Source of the DNA: Chryseobacterium artocarpi
GTDB lineage: Bacteria > Bacteroidota > Bacteroidia > Flavobacteriales > Weeksellaceae
Reading direction: 5' to 3'
Length of the DNA: 64,000 nucleotides
Assembly: GCF_001684975.1 (NCBI RefSeq)
Contig: NZ_MAYH01000023.1
Location: 712,572 to 776,571, forward strand
The translations under genes were made by a program, and so were the position numbers. Shown in pieces: positions 51,520-59,888 of the stretch (within the stretch, counting starts at the first letter, position 1; the number at the start of each line of letters is the position of its first letter). The notes below the pieces were generated by a model. The model had not been told where the DNA came from. It worked only from the letters and a program-made list of their open reading frames with translations, and did not search any database.

Positions 51520-52656
51520 ATGAAAAAATGGCTTGCTATGCCACTTATTGGATTAAATTTTATAATCCTGAGTGCTCAAACCAATAAAATTGATACGGAG
51601 AAACTTTTGGGTTATTATGAAACTCAACATTATTCAGACGCAGCGAAATATCTCCAAAGCATTTATCCTGAAGACACACAGGATCTAAAAGCCCTTACAC
51701 AGATCGCTTATTGTAATATGATGGCTGGAAAGCTTCCGGAAGCTGAAAAAAGTTACCTGAAAGCCAATACCATTCAGCCCAATGATCTTCCTATTTTGTT
51801 CAGTCTTGCAAGTATTAATTCCAGACGGGGAAATGTAGCAAATGCCAAATCTTATTTACAACAGATTATTCAACAGGATAGTGTAAATTTCAGTGCCTAT
51901 AAACAACTGGCTGCCTATGCCGAAACTCCTGAAGCTAAATTGAATTATCTTAAAAAAGCCAATATACTGAATGCAACCGACCCTGATGTCGCCTATGATT
52001 TATCAATGGTTTACAATGGTCTTAAACAATATCAATCTGCATATGATGTATTGAAAACTGCTATTACTGCCGATACTGAGAATTTCACATTGCAACAGGC
52101 TCAGTTACCTATTGCCAATCTTTTGGGTAAATATGTTGAAGTTGTGGAAACTGGGGAAAAGCTCCTAAAAATTAATGCTGATGCTAATGTGATAAATGAT
52201 CTGGGACAAGCCTATTTTTATCTTAAAGATTATAAAAGATGTATTGATCTTTATAAAATGCTTGAGGAGTTAGGGATAGAAAATGAAGGTATTCTCTACT
52301 ACATGACCCTAAGCTATACAGAATTGAAAGATTATAATAACGCTGAAATTTATGCTCAAAAAACAATTGATCACGCAATTTCTAAGCATACAACCCTTTA
52401 TTATGCTGCATTAGCAGGAATTTATGAATCCAAAAATCAATATAATGATGCGATGACAGCTTATAAGAAAGGATTAACCTTTGGGAACAGCAATATTATT
52501 TATTATCGTTTAGGACTTCTTTATGATCTGAACCTGAAACAGCCTAAAAATGCGGTGACCTATTATCAATTATACCTGAAAAACAATCCGAATCAGGAAA
52601 AGGAAAAGATACAGATTACATATGCTAAAGATAGAATTGCAGCCCTGGGAAAATAA
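51520..52656 (+). CDS. Secreted tetratricopeptide-repeat protein
   Basis: A 378-residue protein with signal peptide MKKWLAMPLIGLNFIILSAQ and about eight TPR units (KALTQIAYCNMMAGKLPEAEKSYLKANT, LFSLASINSRRGNVANAKSYL, YAALAGIYESKNQYNDAMTAYKKGL). A periplasmic scaffold is likely; no specific role can be given. It is monocistronic or paired with the short gene at 52753. Confidence 0.8.
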   Translation: MKKWLAMPLIGLNFIILSAQTNKIDTEKLLGYYETQHYSDAAKYLQSIYPEDTQDLKALTQIAYCNMMAGKLPEAEKSYLKANTIQPNDLPILFSLASINSRRGNVANAKSYLQQIIQQDSVNFSAYKQLAAYAETPEAKLNYLKKANILNATDPDVAYDLSMVYNGLKQYQSAYDVLKTAITADTENFTLQQAQLPIANLLGKYVEVVETGEKLLKINADANVINDLGQAYFYLKDYKRCIDLYKMLEELGIENEGILYYMTLSYTELKDYNNAEIYAQKTIDHAISKHTTLYYAALAGIYESKNQYNDAMTAYKKGLTFGNSNIIYYRLGLLYDLNLKQPKNAVTYYQLYLKNNPNQEKEKIQITYAKDRIAALGK

Positions 52657-52752
52657 ATTATTTGATGAAAAAGATGTACTACTGTTTTTGTGACTATAAT
52701 CACAAATATAACTTCTACAGACTCTTTAACTTTGTTTTTATAAAATAAAAAT

Positions 52753-53091
52753 ATGAGCAATACAAATTCAAACATCGCAGAACAGTTTATCCAATATTTA
52801 AATGAGGAAGACTTTGATAAGGCAGAAAGCTGTCTTGATCCAGATTTTAAATTTATAGGGGTAATGGGAACCAGAGAAGGCGCTTCAGTGTACATACAAG
52901 ACATGAAGCAGATGAAATTTAAATATCAGATCATCAAAACTTTTACCTCCGGGGAAGATGTGTGCTTCTGGTATAATATCGACATGGGGAAGAAAACTAT
53001 TTTATCATCAGGATGGTATCATGTTATGGATGGTAAAATACGATCTTTAAAAGTACTGTTTGACCCAAGACCTTTACTGAATGATCAGTAA
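52753..53091 (+). CDS. NTF2-like/SnoaL family protein
   Basis: A 112-residue cytoplasmic protein with the cone-shaped NTF2 fold pattern: IAEQFIQYLNEEDFDKAESCLDPDFKFIGV, then a beta-rich part with FTSGEDVCFWYNIDMG and SSGWYHVMDGKI. Members are steroid-isomerase-like or binding proteins; the function is unknown. It lies 96 nt after the TPR gene; a terminator follows. Confidence 0.72.
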   Translation: MSNTNSNIAEQFIQYLNEEDFDKAESCLDPDFKFIGVMGTREGASVYIQDMKQMKFKYQIIKTFTSGEDVCFWYNIDMGKKTILSSGWYHVMDGKIRSLKVLFDPRPLLNDQ

Positions 53092-53121
53092 AAATTGTTT
53101 CTAACGAATTTAAAAGTATAT

Positions 53122-53145
53122 AACGGGGCTTTGTCCCGTTTTTGT
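53122..53145 (+). terminator. Intrinsic terminator
   Basis: AACGGG (53122-53127) and CCCGTT (53135-53140), then TTTTG. It lies at the convergence with the DUF6624 gene. Confidence 0.75.
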
Positions 53146-53160
53146 TTTATATTATAAGTT

Positions 53161-53721
53161 TTAAAGCCACCCTGCTTTCTTTCTCCAAATAAGATACTCT
53201 TTATCTTTTCCATCTATTGTTAGAATTTCTTCTATTTCTGGGATTTTATTAATATCAAGCATTGATAATTGAGGAAGCCCTGCTTTTTTTCGGTCGTTAT
53301 TTAAATTCTTTTTGTTTTCTACCGGATAAGGAATTCCATCTGCAGTGAGCTGTGTTCCGTACTTCTGAGGCTTCCCTTGAAATACCTGAATACGGTCATA
53401 TAAGTAAGCTTTATTGGTCAGATTAATATCATGACTGTTTTCTTCCATCATTTGATAACAATTCTTCATAAATTCCGGTTCGCCAATAGAATGCTGAACA
53501 ATAAGCCAGGCGGCATCACTAGCTTTTTTGCCTACTTTTGATATAGTAGGAAAGCCAATCTCTAGGATAATTTCCCGAAGTCGTTTTGCATTGGTTTTAT
53601 GAACGCTTTCCATTTCGGGATGATAACCTCCTGAAAGTTTTCCTTCAGATGCAAGCTTTTCTCTTACCTGTAAATCATAATCGGCAAGATGTATTAATTC
53701 TTTTTCAAATGCATTATTCAT
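53161..53721 (-). CDS. DUF6624 domain-containing protein
   Basis: About 186 residues from the ATG at 53721 (MNNAFEKELIHLADYDLQVREKLA); a TTG-initiated extension to 53730 is unlikely. It has the DUF6624 pattern: GFPTISKVGKKASDAAWLIVQHS, FMKNCYQMM, LYDRIQVFQGKPQKYGTQL and the final WRKKAGW. Function unknown. Its start overlaps the end of the ATPase gene by 8 nt, so the two are translated together. Confidence 0.85.
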   Translation of the reverse strand: MNNAFEKELIHLADYDLQVREKLASEGKLSGGYHPEMESVHKTNAKRLREIILEIGFPTISKVGKKASDAAWLIVQHSIGEPEFMKNCYQMMEENSHDINLTNKAYLYDRIQVFQGKPQKYGTQLTADGIPYPVENKKNLNNDRKKAGLPQLSMLDINKIPEIEEILTIDGKDKEYLIWRKKAGWL

Positions 53722-54271
53722 GATTTCCAATAATATTAAGGATAAATTCTGCTCTTTGTTTTATAGAAATTTTTGGAACTTCAATAAGGTTATAGCCATA
53801 CTCCAGATAAGTTTCATTCATGCAATCAAAGGTAGCTTGGGCAACTTCAATTGTTTGCTTTCTTTCCAGATCATTTTCATAAATTTCTTTCCAGGGCGGA
53901 AGGATAAAAACATTGTTATGATATTTCATTGTATCGGCTTTTGTTTTCATTTCATCGGGAACAGGAATATTCTCCAGTTTAAGATAGCCAATGGTATCCA
54001 ATATTCCTCTATCAAAGAAAACGGGTTGCTCTTCAAGTTTATCTATTTTCAGAAAAGAATTCACAGATGCTTCAAACATCAGATCTGCAAATCTTTTTTT
54101 ATTAATCCATGGCAAAGCGTCACCTTTAATGCTGATCTGTTCTTTGATAATTCTTCTGCCTTCTTCAGGAACTGTCATAAATCCTTTTTTATTAAGTTCA
54201 TTCAGCAAGGAAGTTTTCCCCGCCCCTGGTCCTCCCGTAAGGATATAGAGTTTTGAGTTTTTCTGTTTCAT
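53714..54271 (-). CDS. AAA family ATPase (AAA_28-type P-loop NTPase)
   Basis: A 185-residue P-loop NTPase with Walker A GGPGAGKTSLLNEL (about 13-26) and VFFDRGILDTIGYLK as the probable Walker B/lid. The family is mostly predicted nucleotide-binding kinases with unknown substrate. It is coupled to the DUF6624 gene by an 8-nt overlap. Confidence 0.82.
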   Translation of the reverse strand: MKQKNSKLYILTGGPGAGKTSLLNELNKKGFMTVPEEGRRIIKEQISIKGDALPWINKKRFADLMFEASVNSFLKIDKLEEQPVFFDRGILDTIGYLKLENIPVPDEMKTKADTMKYHNNVFILPPWKEIYENDLERKQTIEVAQATFDCMNETYLEYGYNLIEVPKISIKQRAEFILNIIGNHE

Positions 54272-54337
54272 TGGAATTCAATCATTTTGCATCTGCGCGT
54301 TCCACATGAAAAAATATTTCTCAGATTTTATGTGGAA

Positions 54338-55336
54338 TTATTTATTATTTTCGATAAGATTTTTATAGGTATTCAAGCGGTCTTCTTCCCTGTACATATT
54401 GCATAATAAAAGAATATCGTCCGTTTGATATCTTTCTGAAACCATTTGTAACTGATGAAAAACAGATTGGGAATTTCCCCAAATAATTCGGTCCAAAACA
54501 GTAAAAAATTCTTCCTCATCTTTGGTTCCCAATATTCTCTGTTCAATCATGTCAGCGGATAAAACAGGTTCCGGACTCACCAATTGTCGTGACTGCAAAA
54601 ACTGATATGCCATCCCATACGCATTTCTCTTTGCCTGTTCTGAGTTTTCAGCAACAGATACGGCAACAGCAACCTGTAGAGAAGGTTTTGAAGCATATTT
54701 CGTTTCATCAAATTCTTTGAGATAGTTTTCTGTAACATCCCTTCCATTATCACTATTCATGAAAGCGGCAAAAGAGTATCCTACACCATGATTCGCAGCT
54801 TCATTTGCAGAAGTCATTCCTGATCCCAGCCAAAGAATTTCCGGTAGATTTTTTATTTGAGTTGGCTGTGCAATAAGCCCTTCATATATTCCTTTTTCTT
54901 CCCTGATGTATTGAATAATTTCTTCCAGTTTTGTTTCCAGATTAGATAAAGTAACCGGTTTATGATTATTCAATGCCATTACAGCGTCTTTCAATCCTCC
55001 GGGAGCTTTTCCCAATCCTAGCATAAAACGTTCAGTATATAATGTTGCCAATAGTTTTGCCCATTCAGCGATCTTATAAGCGGAATAATTCCTCATCATA
55101 ATTCCTGCTGTTCCTACTTTTATTCTTTTCGTTTTACTTAAAACAATGGCTGCCAGAAGTTCAGGGCTTGAGCTTCCATATGCCATTACTCCATGATGTT
55201 CAGAATACATAATACTGTGAAAACCTGCTTCTTCTGCAAATAAAGCAAGATTAATACTATTTACTAATGCCGATGCTGCGGAAGAGTCACTATGACTAAC
55301 GGGAGATTGGTCTAATATACCTAATTTCAGTTTCAT
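54338..55336 (-). CDS. LLM class flavin-dependent oxidoreductase
   Basis: A 332-residue (alpha/beta)8-barrel, luciferase-like flavoprotein. N-terminus LKLGILDQSPVSHSDS, SIMYSEHHGVMAYGSSSPELLAAIVLSKTKRIKVGTAGIMMRNYSAYKIAEWAKLLATLYTERFMLGLGKAPGG is the family core (MsnO8-like). These enzymes use FMN or F420 to oxidise alkanes, alkanals or antibiotics. It lies 68 nt after the HxlR gene on the same strand, so it is the likely target of HxlR; the divergent MFS exporter is part of the same unit. Confidence 0.85.
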   Translation of the reverse strand: MKLKLGILDQSPVSHSDSSAASALVNSINLALFAEEAGFHSIMYSEHHGVMAYGSSSPELLAAIVLSKTKRIKVGTAGIMMRNYSAYKIAEWAKLLATLYTERFMLGLGKAPGGLKDAVMALNNHKPVTLSNLETKLEEIIQYIREEKGIYEGLIAQPTQIKNLPEILWLGSGMTSANEAANHGVGYSFAAFMNSDNGRDVTENYLKEFDETKYASKPSLQVAVAVSVAENSEQAKRNAYGMAYQFLQSRQLVSPEPVLSADMIEQRILGTKDEEEFFTVLDRIIWGNSQSVFHQLQMVSERYQTDDILLLCNMYREEDRLNTYKNLIENNK

Positions 55337-55404
55337 ACTGTTGAAATAAAATGGTGAATCAACGGTATTGTGAAGGTATGAAAAAGCTTTTATATAACCT
55401 GATA

Positions 55405-55761
55405 TTATTCTTTGGGTGGAAAAACTATACCTTCCTCTTGAATCAGATCGTATCCGAACTTCATTATCGTTTCTATAACAGGAATAGATTTTTTCCCTTT
55501 TTCGGTAAGGCTGTATTCTACTTTCGGCGGAACTACAGGATATACTTCACGATGGATCATTTCTTTACTTTCCAATTCTCTAAGCTGGCTCGTCAGCATT
55601 TTATCCGTGATATGGGGAATGTCTTTTTTCAGTTCACTAAAGCGAAGCGGTTTCTCCTGTAATCTCCAAAGAATTGGCATTTTCCAGGTTCCGCCAATGT
55701 GACTTAAAGCAAATTCAATAGGTGTATAATACAATCTTTTATCATGGAAAAATTGAGGCAT
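55405..55761 (-). CDS. HxlR family transcriptional regulator
   Basis: A 118-residue winged-helix regulator with the HxlR signature ALSHIGGTWKMPILWRLQEKPLRFSELKKDIPHITDKMLTSQLRELESKEMIHREVY. It contains no cysteine, so the thiol-based sensing known for YodB/QorR-type HxlR members is not possible here; the ligand must be sensed otherwise. It is divergent from the MFS gene at 55865 and next to the oxidoreductase; two direct repeats in the intervening region are the likely operator. Confidence 0.9.
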   Translation of the reverse strand: MPQFFHDKRLYYTPIEFALSHIGGTWKMPILWRLQEKPLRFSELKKDIPHITDKMLTSQLRELESKEMIHREVYPVVPPKVEYSLTEKGKKSIPVIETIMKFGYDLIQEEGIVFPPKE

Positions 55762-55790
55762 AATAATCGTTTTTCAAGTTACACTTTCAA

Positions 55791-55822
55791 AAAGGTAAGT
55801 ATAGAACTAAAAGGTAAGTATA
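55791..55822 (+). promoter_or_regulatory. Candidate HxlR operator: two direct repeats
   Basis: AAAGGTAAGTATA occurs at 55791-55803 and again at 55810-55822, 19 nt apart, between the divergent hxlR-like and MFS genes. The spacing is near two helical turns. Confidence 0.55.
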
Positions 55823-55864
55823 TAGCTTTCCGATAGTTCATTTTGCAAATTTGCACAAAAAATT

Positions 55865-57010
55865 ATGAAATCGAAAAGAAATCTTTATGTGCTTGCTCTG
55901 GGAGTATTTGGAATTACGACTACAGAGTTTGGAGTGATTGGTGTATTGCCGGAAATTGCATCTGCATTCCATATTTCCATTGAAAAAGCAGGTTGGTTAC
56001 TGAGTGCTTTTGCATTGATTGTAGCAGTTTTTGGTCCTTTTATGCTGATGGTATTATCATCATTCAAAAGAAAAAAATTATTGGTTGTCTCTTTACTTAT
56101 TTTTGCAGTTGCCAATATTCTTTCTGCTTACATTTCAAACTTTTATTTATTATTAATTGTCCGAATAATTCCCGCATTTTTTCATCCTGTTTACTGGTCA
56201 ATAGCTTTATCTATTGCTGAAAAGACCTCAAATTCAGAAAATAAATCCAAAGCTGTAAGCATCATTTTTTCAGGGCTTACCCTAGCTACTGTTTTAGGTG
56301 TTCCATTGGCTACATTGATGTCTGATCTGTTTTCCTGGCAATCCTCTTTTTTGCTTACTGCTTTCATCAATATCATAGCATTCATGGGAGTTCAGTTTCT
56401 ACTTCCATCCATGGAGCAAAACAATGAATCTCATATAACGTTTACTACTAAAATTTTCAACAGTAAGCATCTATGGATCAATTTATTCATTGCATTTTTT
56501 ACCATTGCAGCGATGTATTCTACTTATGGATACATGGCAGACTTCCTGAAAAGTGTAACACAGATGAACGGTAAGCAGATCAGTATCATGCTCTTTATGT
56601 TTGGAACAATAGGAATTGTCGGGAATAAAATTGCAGGGAAATATATGAGTCCTTTTCCTTTTCAAACCACTTTTCTTTTCCTTATTCTATTGTCCCTTGT
56701 TCACATACTGATCCATTATTATGGAAACTTTTTTGTTCCTATGGTCTGGATCATCGGATTCTGGGGACTGATTCACTCCGGAGGTTTCCTGATCAGTAAT
56801 ATCAATGTCACTTCTTCTGTGCCTGATTCCTCAGAGTTTATCAACAGTATTTTTACTTCATGCGGAAATTTTGCAGTGACGGCAGGAACTTTATCCGGGG
56901 GATTCTGGATTTCCCATTATGGCATTGAAAATATCATCTGGTCCAGTATTATTCTTATGACATTCGCTATGATTTTTCTATTCATCAAAAAGATATTGAA
57001 AGACTCCTGA
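55865..57010 (+). CDS. MFS transporter, DHA1 (AraJ-like) type
   Basis: A 381-residue exporter with twelve predicted helices. LYVLALGVFGITTTEFGVIGVLPEIASAFHIS is the N-terminal signature of the arabinose-efflux/chloramphenicol-resistance branch of DHA1, although substrate cannot be read from it. It is divergent from HxlR and separated by 103 nt holding the direct repeats. Likely regulated by HxlR. Confidence 0.9.
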   Translation: MKSKRNLYVLALGVFGITTTEFGVIGVLPEIASAFHISIEKAGWLLSAFALIVAVFGPFMLMVLSSFKRKKLLVVSLLIFAVANILSAYISNFYLLLIVRIIPAFFHPVYWSIALSIAEKTSNSENKSKAVSIIFSGLTLATVLGVPLATLMSDLFSWQSSFLLTAFINIIAFMGVQFLLPSMEQNNESHITFTTKIFNSKHLWINLFIAFFTIAAMYSTYGYMADFLKSVTQMNGKQISIMLFMFGTIGIVGNKIAGKYMSPFPFQTTFLFLILLSLVHILIHYYGNFFVPMVWIIGFWGLIHSGGFLISNINVTSSVPDSSEFINSIFTSCGNFAVTAGTLSGGFWISHYGIENIIWSSIILMTFAMIFLFIKKILKDS

Positions 57011-57011
57011 T

Positions 57012-57647
57012 CTAAAACTTAAGGGTATTCAACTGGCTGAAATCTTCTTTATTATAAACCTTTTCGATCTTTCCATTTTGCAGTAAAGCAATTTTGTCAC
57101 AAGTATGAAAAAGAGTTTCAATGATATGTGAACTTATGATTACTACTTTGTTTTCAGATTTTAGCTGTCCTATGATATCGTAAAGAATATGAACACCTTC
57201 AAAGTCTACTCCATTGAACGGTTCATCCAGAATATTAATCGGTTTATCCAGCATCAGCATACCGATAAGGGCAAGTTTTTTCTTCATTCCACTGGAGTAA
57301 TATTGTACATATTTTTTCAGTGGAAGGTTGAATTTTTTAATAATTTCCGAAATTTCGCTTTCCTTATTGGATGAGAAATAAGCAAGATATTCTTCTCCGG
57401 TGATATAAGGATAAAAGTAGTTTTCCGTTTCAAGATAAGAGATCTGTCTTCGTTGTAGCCGCTCATTCTTCCATTTTATGTTTCCTGAAAATTTTACGGT
57501 TTGATATACAGATTCAAATAAAGTAGTCTTTCCAGCTCCATTTTTCCCAAGGACTCCTAAGATACATCCTTCTTCTATAGACAGATTCAGGTCGTTTAAT
57601 ACTTTTTGATTTTTAAACTCAACATTTACATTTTTAATCTCCAACAT
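57012..57647 (-). CDS. ABC transporter ATP-binding protein
   Basis: A 211-residue ATPase with Walker A GKNGAGKTTLFES (about 34-46), the LSGG-type signature YSSGMKKKLALIGM, Walker B INILDEPFNGVD and the switch His in VVIISSHIIETL. It overlaps the membrane-protein gene by 14 nt, so the two form one transporter. The substrate is unknown; ABC-2-type export is likely. Confidence 0.9.
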   Translation of the reverse strand: MLEIKNVNVEFKNQKVLNDLNLSIEEGCILGVLGKNGAGKTTLFESVYQTVKFSGNIKWKNERLQRRQISYLETENYFYPYITGEEYLAYFSSNKESEISEIIKKFNLPLKKYVQYYSSGMKKKLALIGMLMLDKPINILDEPFNGVDFEGVHILYDIIGQLKSENKVVIISSHIIETLFHTCDKIALLQNGKIEKVYNKEDFSQLNTLKF

Positions 57648-58545
57648 AAGTTCTTATATTATGATTGGCTGCCTTCATACTTGATCTCAGTATTAAAACA
57701 GCAGGAATAATGGTCATACAACATACAAAATATTCCAGATATACTCCGATACCGTAATCACCGTTTTTATTTTTATGGTTATAATTTTTATATTTTCTGG
57801 TAAGGATCAGCAGGAAATAAAGGTTCATAAAAGCAAAATAATACAATATATAAAAGCTTTCATAAGGATTTAAAATCAAAAAAGAACAGTAAACCGGCAA
57901 AAGCAGAATATTAAAAAACAGGGAATTTTTTCGTATTTTTTCCTTTAAAGTGTACTTTTTGAAATACATTTCGAGCATTTCTTTATTCTCATGAGGTTCA
58001 TAGATATGAGAGATATAATCCAGTACAAAAACTCCTGCCAGAATCAGTGTTGCCGGATGATAGGATGAAAGCAGGACGATTACAAAACCAATGATGCCCA
58101 TCCAGCTGTTCTTCCGCAGAAAGCCTTTCCATTCAAATAAATTATCAGGAATAAAATTCCATTGTAAGGTAGCTCTCGGCTGTGTTCTCGGAGAGATAAA
58201 TGCGAATAAAACCATTAAAGCATAAAGCCCTAGTCCTATTTTTTCAATCGTATAATTGATATTTCCCAGCAGTAAAGCACTATATATCATTGTTGCTTCC
58301 AATACAACAACCCATCTCCAGCTTTGTACAAAAACCTTCTTTAGAAAAGGAATGTCTTTTCTTTCATAATGAAACAAAATGATGAGTCCAAAAAACATCC
58401 CGGGATAGTAATAGTTTTCAGGTAATTTAACAGCGATTAAAGCACCAAGGACGATTAAAACAGGAACACTGCGCCTGGGATTCAGGTTCAATAGTCTAAA
58501 ACACTGTCTGAATCTGAATTGAAAGTGGTTTATTAGTTTTTCCAA
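57634..58545 (-). CDS. ABC transporter membrane subunit (putative)
   Basis: A 303-residue protein with six or more helices (VPVLIVLGALIAVKL, YYPGMFFGLIILFHY, GIIGFVIVLLSSYHP, LFFNILLLPVYCSFLIL, YYFAFMNLYFLLIL). It matches no family I can name, but its overlap with the ATPase gene makes it the likely permease. The following gene (58563) ends 17 nt upstream of its start. Confidence 0.75.
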   Translation of the reverse strand: MEKLINHFQFRFRQCFRLLNLNPRRSVPVLIVLGALIAVKLPENYYYPGMFFGLIILFHYERKDIPFLKKVFVQSWRWVVVLEATMIYSALLLGNINYTIEKIGLGLYALMVLFAFISPRTQPRATLQWNFIPDNLFEWKGFLRKNSWMGIIGFVIVLLSSYHPATLILAGVFVLDYISHIYEPHENKEMLEMYFKKYTLKEKIRKNSLFFNILLLPVYCSFLILNPYESFYILYYFAFMNLYFLLILTRKYKNYNHKNKNGDYGIGVYLEYFVCCMTIIPAVLILRSSMKAANHNIRTYVGD

Positions 58546-58562
58546 AAGTTACTGATTCTCTT

Positions 58563-59675
58563 TTATTTAATCGGTTTTATCATATACAGTTTGCTCTGTC
58601 GCGTCGTAAAGAGCTGAAAGTTAAGATTTTTATCTTCAAAATAAAAATAAGGGAAATATTGTTTTTCAATCTCTGCCTTTAGTTTGCTGATATTCTCACC
58701 TTTAGTATTATAAAATTTTTCGGTAGGAAAATCTTCTTTAAATGACATTTCTTCTTTAAATTTTAAGGTATCTCCTTTTATCATAAGCTGAAAATATAAA
58801 TCTCCTGTCCAGGTCTTTGAAGTTGAGGATATAGCTCCTCCTGATGCGCTGGAAGTAAATTTATCCAATTCTTTTCTTTGGAAATACACCGGCATGATGT
58901 TCGGATAGCGATTGGGCTGCAGCTCTCTTTCGCTAAAAGATTGTTTTCCGAAAAGACTGTTATTATATCCTGGATTTCTATCTGAGAAATATCCGTTTTT
59001 CAAAGCTTTAGTATTGGTGAAAAATTGATACCATTTTCCGTTCATATAATAGGTGATAATTCCTTCCGAACCGCTTTTACTATCTCTTAAATACCCATCC
59101 GCTTCCTCAATGATTTTATGATATAAGTTGACTTGCTCATCTTCTCCCCATTTCAGATCTTCATTCAGAATAATCATAGGTTTGCGTAATGTATCACCGT
59201 CTTTTATCCAGGTTTTATAATATTTCTTTTCGTAATTCACGATAAAATCACCGAACAGCAATTCTTTCCAGTTCTCCCGTGTAGCTTTATAAGTATATTG
59301 GTCTATAATATTTCCATCTTTATCCAGCTTATAAAAATGATAATCTATATAAAAACGGGTACTTCCCATTTCCCCATCCGTTTCTATTTCTTTCTGATTT
59401 CTGTCCTTAGGGATTTCACTGGTCACTATAATTACATTTCCATCAGAACTTATAAAATGCTGTATTGTTTCATAGCTATTCCACATCAGCTTTATTTCAT
59501 GATGCCCGAAAGTGATGTGATCTGTAGTATTAATATCTTTATAGCTTTTATATTTCTCAGGTAACTTGGAAGTATTCATTTTATTAAGCAAATAAACATC
59601 TAACCCGCCAAAATTGTAAAGAAAAACAACAGCCAACAAGAGGACAGCTCCGATGATAAGCAGTATTTTTTTCAT
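58563..59675 (-). CDS. Membrane-anchored protein of unknown function
   Basis: A 370-residue protein with one N-terminal helix (KILLIIGAVLLLAVVFLYNF) and a large, beta-rich extracytoplasmic part containing KRKYKTWIKDGDTLRKPMI-like segments. No family recognised. It lies 17 nt upstream of the ABC permease on the same strand and may be a substrate-binding or accessory part of that transporter. Confidence 0.7.
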   Translation of the reverse strand: MKKILLIIGAVLLLAVVFLYNFGGLDVYLLNKMNTSKLPEKYKSYKDINTTDHITFGHHEIKLMWNSYETIQHFISSDGNVIIVTSEIPKDRNQKEIETDGEMGSTRFYIDYHFYKLDKDGNIIDQYTYKATRENWKELLFGDFIVNYEKKYYKTWIKDGDTLRKPMIILNEDLKWGEDEQVNLYHKIIEEADGYLRDSKSGSEGIITYYMNGKWYQFFTNTKALKNGYFSDRNPGYNNSLFGKQSFSERELQPNRYPNIMPVYFQRKELDKFTSSASGGAISSTSKTWTGDLYFQLMIKGDTLKFKEEMSFKEDFPTEKFYNTKGENISKLKAEIEKQYFPYFYFEDKNLNFQLFTTRQSKLYMIKPIK

Positions 59676-59828
59676 TTGATGCTTCTGAATATTTAAAGAT
59701 AATTAAAAACTATTCAAAACCACGGAAAACTTTCGTGATGATATTTTGGAATACGGTTAGAAAAATAACCGCAAAAAACGGAGATCAAGACCTTTGGTTA
59801 TCATCATATTTGTATAGTTCTTTATAAT

Positions 59829-59858
59829 ACAAAACCCTTGCTGTTGGCAAGGGTTTGT
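59829..59858 (-). terminator. Intrinsic terminator of the putP-like gene
   Basis: AAACCCTTGC (59832-59841) and GCAAGGGTTT (59847-59856); the stem has T's on both sides, so it could work either way. The nearest gene end is that of the symporter at 59889. Confidence 0.75.
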
Positions 59859-59888
59859 TTTTTATGCTGATCAGTTTAAATAACAGAA

